NCBI RefSeq assembly: GCF_030687575.1
Contig: NZ_CP117439.1
Span: forward strand, 4,727,501-4,791,500
Origin: Pseudomonas sp. FP2309
GTDB taxonomy: Bacteria > Pseudomonadota > Gammaproteobacteria > Pseudomonadales > Pseudomonadaceae
Reading direction: 5' to 3'
DNA length: 64,000 nucleotides
Shown here: positions 28,446 to 38,358 of the stretch, piece after piece
How the letters are laid out: the number at the start of each line of letters is the position of its first letter
Numbering within the stretch: the stretch's first letter is position 1
Position numbers and translations under genes: made by a program
Notes under the pieces: model-generated
Told to the model about the DNA's origin: nothing
The model's database searches: none
The model's input: the letters and a program-made list of their open reading frames with translations, nothing else

Positions 28446-28582
28446 GCAGACAAAGCCAAGACATATCGACACGCTAGGTTTAATGTAATCGCCCGGCGCT
28501 ATGGTTAGCGCTGTCTGGAACCCGATCCTTGCAATAAGACTGGATGTTCCGGGCTTTGAAGTGTCCTAAAGGCAGTCCCAGT

Positions 28583-28590
28583 AATAAAAA
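28583..28590 (+). promoter_or_regulatory. A-rich Hfq/Crc-type motif at the pgi ribosome-binding site
   Basis: AATAAAAA fits AANAANAA and abuts the AAGGA ribosome-binding sequence 14 bases before the pgi ATG. A single copy in an A-rich leader can be chance. Confidence 0.35.
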
Positions 28591-28604
28591 GGAAACCCGC
28601 AGCG

Positions 28605-30269
28605 ATGGCGTACTACCGCACTCCTCATGACGTTACCGCTCTGCCTGCCTGGCAAGCGCTCAACCAACACCGCCAAGCCATGCAGGATTTCAGCATGCGC
28701 GAAGCGTTCAATGCCGATCCTCAGCGTTTTTCCCAATTCACCTTGAGCAGCTGCGGACTTTTCCTCGATTACTCAAAAAACCTGATCACCGGCGAAACCC
28801 GTGACTTGCTGGTGGCGCTGGCAGAGGAAGTCGGCCTCAAAGACGCGATCAATTCGCTGTACGCCGGCGAACCGGTCAACTCGTCCGAAGGCCGCCCTGC
28901 GCTGCACACCGCCCTGCGCCGCCCGGTGGGCGACAAGCTGTCGGTCAACGGCGTGAATATCATGCCGGACGTGCACAAGGTGCTGAACCAGATCACCGAT
29001 CTGGTCGGCCGCATCCACGACGGCCTGTGGCGTGGCTACACCGAAAAACCGATCACCGACGTGGTGAACATTGGTATCGGTGGCTCCTTCCTCGGCCCGG
29101 AGCTGGTGTCCGAGGCTCTGTTGTCCTACGCCCATAAAGGCGTGCGCTGCCACTACCTGGCGAACATCGACGGCAGCGAGTTCCATGAGCTGACCATGAA
29201 GCTGCGCGCCGAAACCACGCTGTTTATCGTCTCGTCGAAATCCTTCAACACTCTGGAAACCCTGAAAAACGCCCAGGCAGCCCGCGCCTGGTACCTGGCC
29301 CAGGGGGGCTCGGAAGCCGAGCTGTACCGCCACTTTATCGCCGTATCGAGCAACAACGCGGCAGCTGTGGCCTTCGGCATCCGCGAAGAGAACATCTTCC
29401 CGATGTGGGACTGGGTGGGCGGTCGTTACTCGCTGTGGTCGGCAATCGGCTTGCCAATCGCCCTGGCCATCGGCATGTCCAACTTCAAGGAACTGCTGTC
29501 GGGCGCGTACACCATGGACCAGCATTTCCAGAACGCGCCGTTCGAGCAAAACATGCCTGTGCTGCTGGGCCTGCTGGGCGTGTGGTACGGCAACTTCTGG
29601 GGTGCGCAGAGCCATGCGATTCTGCCGTACGACCACTACCTGCGTAACATCACCAAGCACTTGCAACAGTTGGACATGGAGTCCAACGGCAAGAGCGTGC
29701 GTCAGGACGGAAAACCGGTGTCCACCGACACCGGTCCCGTGATCTGGGGCGGCGTCGGTTGCAACGGTCAACATGCCTACCACCAGTTGCTGCACCAGGG
29801 GACCCAGCTGATTCCGGCCGACTTCATTGTGCCGATCGTCAGCTTCAACCCCGTGTCCGACCACCATCAGTGGCTGTACGCCAACTGCCTGTCCCAGAGC
29901 CAGGCACTGATGCTCGGCAAGACCCGCAGCGAAGCCGAAGCCGAACTGCGCGACAAGGGCATTTCGGAGGACGAGGTACAGAAACTCGCCCCGCACAAAG
30001 TGATCCCGGGCAACCGTCCGAGCAACACCCTGGTGGTAGAGCGCATCAGCCCACGTCGTTTGGGCGCACTGGTGGCGATGTATGAACACAAGGTGTTCGT
30101 ACAGAGCGTGATCTGGGGCATCAACGCCTTCGACCAATGGGGTGTTGAACTGGGCAAAGAGCTCGGCAAAGGCGTCTACAACCGCCTGACCGGCGCCGAA
30201 GAAACCTTGGCCGAAGACGCTTCCACACAGGGCCTGATCAACTACTTCCGCGGTCGTCACCGCGGCTGA
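28605..30269 (+). CDS. pgi: Pgi, glucose-6-phosphate isomerase
   Basis: Pgi interconverts glucose 6-phosphate and fructose 6-phosphate. In pseudomonads it works mainly in the gluconeogenic direction and the Entner-Doudoroff cycle. The 554-residue length is standard. Motifs seen are [13 protein letters not shown] (phosphate loop, about residue 150), the PGI signature [34 protein letters not shown] and the C-terminal lysine region in [20 protein letters not shown]. It is a single-gene unit between panC and acsA. Confidence 0.97.
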   Translation: MAYYRTPHDVTALPAWQALNQHRQAMQDFSMREAFNADPQRFSQFTLSSCGLFLDYSKNLITGETRDLLVALAEEVGLKDAINSLYAGEPVNSSEGRPALHTALRRPVGDKLSVNGVNIMPDVHKVLNQITDLVGRIHDGLWRGYTEKPITDVVNIGIGGSFLGPELVSEALLSYAHKGVRCHYLANIDGSEFHELTMKLRAETTLFIVSSKSFNTLETLKNAQAARAWYLAQGGSEAELYRHFIAVSSNNAAAVAFGIREENIFPMWDWVGGRYSLWSAIGLPIALAIGMSNFKELLSGAYTMDQHFQNAPFEQNMPVLLGLLGVWYGNFWGAQSHAILPYDHYLRNITKHLQQLDMESNGKSVRQDGKPVSTDTGPVIWGGVGCNGQHAYHQLLHQGTQLIPADFIVPIVSFNPVSDHHQWLYANCLSQSQALMLGKTRSEAEAELRDKGISEDEVQKLAPHKVIPGNRPSNTLVVERISPRRLGALVAMYEHKVFVQSVIWGINAFDQWGVELGKELGKGVYNRLTGAEETLAEDASTQGLINYFRGRHRG

Positions 30270-30281
30270 TACAGGTACTTC

Positions 30282-30313
30282 CAAGGCCAACGTTCGTTTG
30301 GACGTTGGCCTTG
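30282..30313 (+). terminator. Probable terminator hairpin after pgi
   Basis: A perfect 12-bp stem, CAAGGCCAACGT (30282-30293) and ACGTTGGCCTTG (30302-30313), begins 13 bases after the pgi stop. There is no T-run, so it may stabilise the 3' end or terminate weakly. Confidence 0.55.
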
Positions 30314-30355
30314 AACCCTCTCCACACAGGGTGCATCTTTACAACTTGTCGCCAA

Positions 30356-30366
30356 AACAAGAATAA
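30356..30366 (+). promoter_or_regulatory. Hfq/Crc catabolite-repression motif in the acsA leader
   Basis: AACAAGAATAA contains two overlapping AANAANAA motifs (AACAAGAA and AAGAATAA). It overlaps the AAGGA ribosome-binding site, ending ten bases before the acsA ATG. This is where Hfq/Crc binding blocks translation in known targets. The match is direct, the regulation is inferred. Confidence 0.6.
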
Positions 30367-30375
30367 GGATCGCTC

Positions 30376-32313
<1,938 letters not shown>

Positions 32314-32328
32314 GAACGCCGAGTCGCC

Positions 32329-33198
32329 ATGGAATTTATCCGCAGCCGTATCGAAACCCAGTTGATGAGCCTCACCGGCTTGTCACTGGGCCAACTGGAC
32401 CTGGAAAACCCCAAGGGCGACCCCGGCCTGTTCGGGCCGGACTCGGTCAGTTGGCAAGTCCATGGCGACTTCAGCAGCATGCTCATCGGCGGTATCAGCG
32501 CGCTGATGCTGCAAGCCTTGCACCCGCTGGCCCTGGCCGGCGTATGGGACCATTCGAACTTTCGCCAGGACATGCTCGGGCGCTTGCGACGTACTTCGCA
32601 GTTCATTTCCGGCACCACCTTCGGCTCACGCAAAGACGCCGACTGGCTGATCGAAAAAGTGCGCACCATTCACCTGCAGGTGGTAGGCCATGCGCCGGAT
32701 GGACGGCCTTATGCAGCGAGCGACCCGGACCTGCTGACCTGGGTGCATGTGGCCGAGGTGAGCAACTTTCTCGCCGCTCACCTGCGCTATCGCAACCCGA
32801 GCCTCTCGGGTCTCGACCAGGACCGCTACTACAGCGAAATCGCCTTGGTGGCGGAGCGCCTGGGTGCGCGGAATGTGCCGCGCTCACGGCAGGAAATCTC
32901 TGACTATCTGACGCGCATCCGCCCACAACTCTTGTGCGACGAGCGCAGCCGCGAAGTCCTGCGCCTGCTGCTCGATGCGCCCGCCCCCAGCACCCTGGCC
33001 AAGCCGTTCGGCGCCTTGATGATGCAGGCCGGTATCGACCTGCTGCCGGATTGGGCCAGCACCATGCTCGATCAGCACCAAAGCCCGTTGCAGCGCCAGA
33101 TGATCCGAGCCGGGGTCAGGCGCAGCGCGCCGCTGTTACGCTGGGCAATGCGCAATGGTTCGGTACAACGCGCGCACCGGCGTATGGGGTTGATGTAG
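32329..33198 (+). CDS. MpaB/DUF2236-type oxygenase family protein
   Basis: The 289-residue soluble protein matches the DUF2236 (oxygenase MpaB, latex-clearing-protein-like) family: GPDSVSWQVHGDFSSMLIGGISALMLQALHPLALAGVWDHS lies in residues 35-75, with RLRRTSQFI and WVHVAEVSNF further on. Family members can bind b-type haem through histidines such as those in LHPLA and WDHS, and some cleave polyisoprenoids. The substrate here is unknown. It starts 15 bases after acsA, so it is probably cotranscribed. Confidence 0.8.
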   Translation: MEFIRSRIETQLMSLTGLSLGQLDLENPKGDPGLFGPDSVSWQVHGDFSSMLIGGISALMLQALHPLALAGVWDHSNFRQDMLGRLRRTSQFISGTTFGSRKDADWLIEKVRTIHLQVVGHAPDGRPYAASDPDLLTWVHVAEVSNFLAAHLRYRNPSLSGLDQDRYYSEIALVAERLGARNVPRSRQEISDYLTRIRPQLLCDERSREVLRLLLDAPAPSTLAKPFGALMMQAGIDLLPDWASTMLDQHQSPLQRQMIRAGVRRSAPLLRWAMRNGSVQRAHRRMGLM

Positions 33199-33253
33199 CC
33201 ACGGCGCCATAGCTGTTAAACTTCGCGCCCTCATTTACAGCCAGGCGCGCTCC

Positions 33254-34270
33254 ATGTCTCCCTTGAATCAGGCGCTGCGCGCCGCCCTCGATCATCGCCA
33301 AGACCTGATCAACGAGCTGCACGCCCAAGGTACCGATTGCTATCGTCTGTTCCACGGCAGCCAGGAAGGTGCCGGTGGCTTGACCATCGACCGCTACGGC
33401 CCGCAACTGCTGGTGCAAAGCTTCCATCAATGCTTGGAAACTGCGGAGCTGCTGGAGCTGCATCAACTGATCAACCAGTACATGGGGCTGGAATTGCTGT
33501 TGGTGTACAACGATCGCTCCCGGGGCAACTCGCGCATCGATCGTGATGACACGGTGTACCACGCCGAAGCGGCAGCGCTGGCAGACCTGATCGGCCACGA
33601 ATGGGGGCTCAATTACCGCGTGCGCGGCCGCCATGCAGGGCAGGATCCGTTGCTGTTTCTCGATCTGCGCAACACCCGCGGCTGGGTCAAGGCACACAGC
33701 GCCGGCAAGAGCGTACTGAACCTGTTCGCCTACACCTGCGGCGTCGGCCTGAGCGCCGCCGCCGGTGGCGCGCGCGAGGTATGCAACCTGGACTTCGCCG
33801 AGGGCAACCTGGCAGTCGGGCGCGAGAACGGCCAGCTCAACCCGCACTTGCCCACTATGGAATTCGTGCAATCGGATTACTTTCCGGCGATCCGCCAATT
33901 GGCCGGCCTGCCGATCACCCAGCGCCGCGGGCAGAAACTGCCGAGCTATCCCCGCCTGGAACAGCGCCAATATGACCTGGTGCTGCTCGACCCTCCCGCC
34001 TGGGCCAAGAGCGCATTCGGCACCGTGGACCTGCTGCGCGACTACCAGAGCCTGCTCAAGCCGGCCCTGCTCGCCACTGCCGACAATGGCGTGCTGATCT
34101 GCTGCAACAACCTGGCAAAGGTCAGCATGGATGATTGGCGCGAACAGGTGCTGCGCTGCGCGGAAAAGGCCGGACGACCGGTGCGTGACTGGCAAATCAT
34201 GACGCCGGGCGCGGACTTTCCTTCCCGGGATCAGCAGCCGCCGCTTAAAACTCTGATACTCCAGTTGTAG
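33254..34270 (+). CDS. Class I SAM-dependent methyltransferase, RlmI-like
   Basis: The 338-residue protein has a beta-rich N-terminal part including DGLTIDR-like GGLTIDRYGPQLLVQ and a Rossmann methyltransferase domain. The SAM-binding loop is in VLNLFAYTCGVGLSAAAGG (about residue 155) and the catalytic-type motif LVLLDPPAWAKS is near residue 240. This resembles RlmI/RlmK-type 23S rRNA cytosine-5 methyltransferases, but the PUA domain is not clear. The RNA target is not determined. Confidence 0.82.
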   Translation: MSPLNQALRAALDHRQDLINELHAQGTDCYRLFHGSQEGAGGLTIDRYGPQLLVQSFHQCLETAELLELHQLINQYMGLELLLVYNDRSRGNSRIDRDDTVYHAEAAALADLIGHEWGLNYRVRGRHAGQDPLLFLDLRNTRGWVKAHSAGKSVLNLFAYTCGVGLSAAAGGAREVCNLDFAEGNLAVGRENGQLNPHLPTMEFVQSDYFPAIRQLAGLPITQRRGQKLPSYPRLEQRQYDLVLLDPPAWAKSAFGTVDLLRDYQSLLKPALLATADNGVLICCNNLAKVSMDDWREQVLRCAEKAGRPVRDWQIMTPGADFPSRDQQPPLKTLILQL

Positions 34271-34357
34271 GACACGTCCCATAGGCCCGGTTCTTCGGAA
34301 CCGAAAACCCGTGCCATACTCCAAGGCACTCCTGTTTGACATAGATGGCGCCGCCCC

Positions 34358-37291
34358 ATGCCCAAAGGATTGATTCGCGCCACTGGCGCCTTGTTGACTG
34401 CCGTTGCTCTGTACAGCTTGCTGGGCTTTTTGATTCTGCCCGGCATCGCCCTTCGCGTTGCCAACCAACAGTTGGCCAATTACGCCACAACGCCTGCACG
34501 CATCGAGCGTATCGAGCTCAACCCGTTCAGCCTGGAACTGACACTGTGGGGGCTGAAAATCGGCGAGCCCGGCAAAGAACAGGTGGCGTTCGAGCGGCTA
34601 TATGCCAACCTGCAGCTCGATAGCCTGTGGACCCGCGCACTGCACCTGGCCGATGTGCAACTCGACAAGCCCAAGACCGAACTGCTGTTCGACAAGTCCG
34701 GCAAATTGAACCTGGCGCAGCTGTTCAAATTGCCACCCAGCGAACCCACCCCTGCCGACCCCGACGCCAAGCCGTTCCCTTTGCGTATCGACAGCATCAA
34801 GTTGGCGGGCGGCTATGTGCACTTCGAAGACCTGCGCCCCAGCGAACCAATCGAATTTCTCTACGACAAGCTCGATTTCGAGCTGAAAAACCTCAGCACC
34901 CTGCCTGAAGACAATGCCGACATGACCCTCGTCGCGGCCGGCCCCGACGGCGGGCAAATCGACTGGAAAGGTAACTTCAGCCTGGTGCCGATCACGTCCC
35001 AAGGCACGCTGAAAGTCACTGGCGGCAAGATGAAGGCCTGGTGGCCCTACGTGCGCGACGCATTGCCCTTGGTACTCGAAGACGGTGTGCTCAACTTCAA
35101 CACCGAGTACACCTTCAGCCTGGCCAAAGAGACCGAACTGAAGCTCACCAACACGGCCGCAAGCATCGCGCCCTTTGCGCTCAAGGCACCGGATGGCAGG
35201 CCGCTGGTACGTCTTGAACGCCTGGACGTCAGCGAGACCACCGTGGACCTGGCCAAGCAGCAGGTGGTCGTCGGCAAGATCCGCAGCAACAAGCTCGAAA
35301 CCTGGGCCGCACGCGAAACCGATGGCCAATTGGACTGGCAGAAATTGTTCGCCAGCCAACCGAGCAAACCGGCCAAGGCACCCGAGCCGGCAAACGCCCC
35401 GGCCACGGCCGACTCGCCCAAGCCTGCACCGGCGGCCCCAAGCAAGCCTTGGCAGGTGCTGCTCAAAGATGTGCAACTGCGTAACTACCAAGTACACCTG
35501 GCAGACCGCCAGGCCAAACCGGCGGTCGCCCTGGAACTGGGACCATTGAACGTCGATGTGCAAAACTTCGACAGCCTTAACGGCAGCCCCTTTACCCTCA
35601 AGGTCGACAGCGGCCTGGGTAAGCAAGGCAAGCTCCAGGCCGCCGGCGTGGTCAACCTCAACCCGGTCAGCGCCAAGTTGAAGGTCACTACCAAAGACAT
35701 CGACCTGCGCGTGGCCCAGTCCTATATCAGCCCGTTTATCCGCCTGGAACTGCGCAGCGGCATGCTGGGCAGCGATCTGGACGTAAACCTGAAAAGCACC
35801 GAGCCCTTGGCATTGCAGATCACCGGCCGCGCGCAGGTTGACCAGTTGCACACCCTCGACACGCTCAAGACCCGCGACTTCCTTAAGTGGCAACGCCTGG
35901 TCATCGAAGGCCTGAATTATCAGCATGGGGACAGCCTGTCGATCGACAAGGTCAACCTGTTGCAACCCTATGCGCGCTTCATGATCAACGATGACCGCAC
36001 CACCAACGTGGACGACCTGCTGATCCCGCAACCGGCCGACGGTGGCGCCAAATCGCCAGCCAAAACCACCACAAGCAAAGACAAACCGCTGGGCATTCGC
36101 ATTGGGCAGGTCGCTATCAACGATGGCTCGGCCAACTTTGCCGACTTCAGCCTGACGCCCAACTTTGCCACCGCGATCCAACAGCTCAATGGCCAGATCG
36201 GCACCATTGACAGCCGCCAGGCTAAACCGGCCAGCGTCGATATCAAGGGCAAGGTGGATCGTTACGCACCGGTGACGATCAAGGGCAGCGTGAATCCGTT
36301 TGACCCAATGGCGGCATTGGATATCGCCACCAGCTTCAAACGTGTCGAACTGACCACCCTGACGCCTTACTCAGGGAAGTTCGCCGGCTTCCGTATCCGC
36401 AAGGGGCGCCTCAACCTGGACCTGCACTACGTGATCACAAAGGGCCAGCTAAAGGCCGAAAACAAAGTCGTCGTCGAGCAGTTGCAGCTGGGTGACAAGG
36501 TCGACAGCGCCGACGCCGTGGATCTGCCGATTCGCCTGGCAATCGCCCTGCTCAAGGACACCGACGGAAAGATCTCCATTGAGCTGCCGGTAACCGGCGA
36601 CCTCAACAACCCGCAATTCAGCGTGATGCCGATTGTTTGGCAAACCCTGCGTAACCTGGTGGTGCGTGCAGCCAGCGCGCCCTTCAAGTTTATTGGTGGG
36701 CTGGTCACCGGGGGCGGCGCGGAAGACCTGGGCAATGTGTCTTTCGCCGCCGGCTCCAGTGAACTGAATAAAGACGCCGAGGGCGCGCTGAACACGCTGG
36801 CCAAGGCGTTGAAAGAACGCCCTGCCCTGCGCCTGGAGATTGAGGGCACCGCGGCCGCCAGCAGCGACGGCCCACTCCTGGCGGCCCAACGCCTGGAGCG
36901 GGAATACCAGTACAACTACTACAAGATCCTGCAGCGGCGTGGGGACAAGGTTCCGGCCCAGGCGTCCTTGCTGGCAGTTCCCGAGAGCGAAAAAGCCCCC
37001 CTGCTCGAAGGCATCTACCGTATCCGCGTGAAACAACAGCCACCGGCAGAATGGAAGGACCTGAGTCGTGATGAGCGCAGCGCCAAGCTGCGTGAAGGTG
37101 TGATCAATTTCTGGAGCAATAGCGACGTGCTGCTGCGCCAACTCGGCCAGGACCGTGCCAGCACCATCAAGGATTATCTGGTGGACAAGGGCCAGCTGGA
37201 AGATGACCGGGTGTACTTCATCGATGCGAACCTGGGCCAGGCTGAGAAGGATGGCCGAGTGGTCACGCCGATGCACTTGGACGCCGAATAA
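34358..37291 (+). CDS. Large DUF748 (AsmA-like) envelope protein with a C-terminal OmpA-like region
   Basis: The 977-residue protein has one N-terminal membrane segment (LLTAVALYSLLGFLILPGIAL, in residues 12-35) and then a very long beta-rich periplasmic part of the DUF748/AsmA-like kind. Proline/alanine linkers interrupt it near residues 340-365 and 565. Around residues 790-850 the text VSFAAGSSELNKDAEGALNTLAKAL resembles an OmpA-type peptidoglycan-binding start. AsmA-like proteins are proposed to form lipid conduits between membranes. Which lipid, if any, is unknown here. It stands alone, 87 bases after the methyltransferase gene. Confidence 0.85.
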   Translation: MPKGLIRATGALLTAVALYSLLGFLILPGIALRVANQQLANYATTPARIERIELNPFSLELTLWGLKIGEPGKEQVAFERLYANLQLDSLWTRALHLADVQLDKPKTELLFDKSGKLNLAQLFKLPPSEPTPADPDAKPFPLRIDSIKLAGGYVHFEDLRPSEPIEFLYDKLDFELKNLSTLPEDNADMTLVAAGPDGGQIDWKGNFSLVPITSQGTLKVTGGKMKAWWPYVRDALPLVLEDGVLNFNTEYTFSLAKETELKLTNTAASIAPFALKAPDGRPLVRLERLDVSETTVDLAKQQVVVGKIRSNKLETWAARETDGQLDWQKLFASQPSKPAKAPEPANAPATADSPKPAPAAPSKPWQVLLKDVQLRNYQVHLADRQAKPAVALELGPLNVDVQNFDSLNGSPFTLKVDSGLGKQGKLQAAGVVNLNPVSAKLKVTTKDIDLRVAQSYISPFIRLELRSGMLGSDLDVNLKSTEPLALQITGRAQVDQLHTLDTLKTRDFLKWQRLVIEGLNYQHGDSLSIDKVNLLQPYARFMINDDRTTNVDDLLIPQPADGGAKSPAKTTTSKDKPLGIRIGQVAINDGSANFADFSLTPNFATAIQQLNGQIGTIDSRQAKPASVDIKGKVDRYAPVTIKGSVNPFDPMAALDIATSFKRVELTTLTPYSGKFAGFRIRKGRLNLDLHYVITKGQLKAENKVVVEQLQLGDKVDSADAVDLPIRLAIALLKDTDGKISIELPVTGDLNNPQFSVMPIVWQTLRNLVVRAASAPFKFIGGLVTGGGAEDLGNVSFAAGSSELNKDAEGALNTLAKALKERPALRLEIEGTAAASSDGPLLAAQRLEREYQYNYYKILQRRGDKVPAQASLLAVPESEKAPLLEGIYRIRVKQQPPAEWKDLSRDERSAKLREGVINFWSNSDVLLRQLGQDRASTIKDYLVDKGQLEDDRVYFIDANLGQAEKDGRVVTPMHLDAE

Positions 37292-37306
37292 GCGACCCAG
37301 AATAGA

Positions 37307-37336
37307 ACAGGCCCCGACACAAGTGCCGGGGCCTGT
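37307..37336 (+). terminator. Terminator-like hairpin after the DUF748 gene
   Basis: ACAGGCCCC (37307-37315) pairs with GGGGCCTGT (37328-37336) around a 12-base loop. It lies 15 bases after the stop. No T-run follows. Confidence 0.6.
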
Positions 37337-37439
37337 AATGACCACATCCGTGTGGTCGGTCGCATGAACCTTAGAGGTGCATTGAGTGGATATCTAACTC
37401 ACGCGCCGCCGCCGTCTAGTTCAGACGAATTATCAAACG

Positions 37440-38063
37440 TTACTCTGCTTTCAGGCCATCGGCCGATACAGCTTTAACGCCTTTGATCTTCTTGGTGATC
37501 GCTACAGCCGTGGCTTTTTGCGATTCGGTTACAGCAGTCGAAGACGACAGGGAGACAACACCCTTGTTGGTTTCAACTTTGATGTCGGTACCAGGAATGC
37601 CTTTCTCAGTCACCAAGTCAGCTTTTACTTTGGTAGTGATCCAAGTGTCGCTGGTGGTTTCTTTAGCGTCATGAGCTGCGCCTTTGGTTTTGTCGATGCC
37701 GTCAGCTTTGGTAGCACCGCCAGCCATCAAGCCGTCAGCCGATACCGCAGTCACGCCTTTGATACGCTTGGTGATCGCTACGGCAGTTTCTTTTTGCGCG
37801 TCGGAGATAGCGACTGTCGACGACAGGGAAACCACACCTTTGTTGGTCTCAACCTTGATGTCCGAACCTGGAATGCCTTTTTCGGTCAGCAGATCAGCTT
37901 TCACTTTGGTGGTGATCCAGGTATCCGAAGTGGATTCCTTGGCCTTGGTCACTTCGCCGGCTGCCAGCGTCATAGGTGCCTGGGAGGTCTGAGCGAAGGC
38001 TGCGTTAGCCATGGCCAGGGTCAGAGCGGTAGCGGTTGCAGTAGCGAGAGCGAACTTCTTCAT
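37440..38063 (-). CDS. Periplasmic protein with two BON domains (OsmY-like)
   Basis: The 207-residue protein has a Sec signal peptide (residues 1-24, ending AFA) and two tandem BON domains (about residues 45-110 and 138-205). These are nearly identical in text: both contain SDTWITTKVKADL, TEKGIPG, DIKVETNKGVVSLSS and AVSADGL. BON domains bind membranes or phospholipids, and OsmY is induced by osmotic stress in E. coli. A good sigma-54 promoter candidate lies upstream, which is unusual for such a gene. The role is inferred from the family. Confidence 0.9.
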   Translation of the reverse strand: MKKFALATATATALTLAMANAAFAQTSQAPMTLAAGEVTKAKESTSDTWITTKVKADLLTEKGIPGSDIKVETNKGVVSLSSTVAISDAQKETAVAITKRIKGVTAVSADGLMAGGATKADGIDKTKGAAHDAKETTSDTWITTKVKADLVTEKGIPGTDIKVETNKGVVSLSSSTAVTESQKATAVAITKKIKGVKAVSADGLKAE

Positions 38064-38130
38064 ACGAGTAACTCCTGTTTTATTAAAAGTCTGCAGTGTG
38101 TGAACCTTGATGCTGCAGCGTTAACAGGGG

Positions 38131-38150
38131 TATTGCAGGCAGTGTGCCAA
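38131..38150 (-). promoter_or_regulatory. Candidate sigma-54 promoter of the BON-domain gene
   Basis: On the minus strand TTGGCACA-CTGC-CTGCA has GG and GC separated by exactly ten bases (complements of 38147-38148 and 38135-38136). The spacing and bases match the crcZ promoter in this same window. Transcription would begin near 38124, giving a 60-base leader with an ACAGGAG ribosome site. Confidence 0.65.
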
Positions 38151-38216
38151 GTCATTGTTACGTATTAAATCCTTATAAAACAATGAGTTATGAATTAGCC
38201 AAATCCTCGGAATCGT

Positions 38217-38256
38217 GCAAGTTGCACGAAGACACGTGGATCTGCATGCAACTTGC
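38217..38256. promoter_or_regulatory. Perfect 10-bp inverted repeat, possible activator site
   Basis: GCAAGTTGCA (38217-38226) and TGCAACTTGC (38247-38256) are perfect inverse copies 20 bases apart. The centre is about 110 bases upstream of the predicted sigma-54 start of the BON gene, where an enhancer-binding protein would be expected. It could instead be an RNA hairpin of an unseen transcript. Confidence 0.5.
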
Positions 38257-38306
38257 GGCTTTTGCGTTTTACTAAGCGCCTGATTTCTCGAGATTTTCCC
38301 GCGCAC

Positions 38307-38337
38307 ATAAAAAAAGGACTCCGAAGAGTCCTTTTTT
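38307..38337 (-). terminator. Intrinsic terminator of pnp
   Basis: AAAAAGGACT and AGTCCTTTTT form an A/T-flanked stem (38311-38320 and 38327-38336) with a T-run on the minus strand. It begins about 20 bases after the pnp stop codon and can also work on the plus strand. Confidence 0.85.
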
Positions 38338-38358
38338 CAGCGTAAAGCCTGGGGGTAA

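Noticed and set aside
38217..38256. 10-bp inverted repeat as an intrinsic terminator
   Set aside because: The 20-base loop is long and no T-run follows on either strand; an operator or enhancer is more likely.
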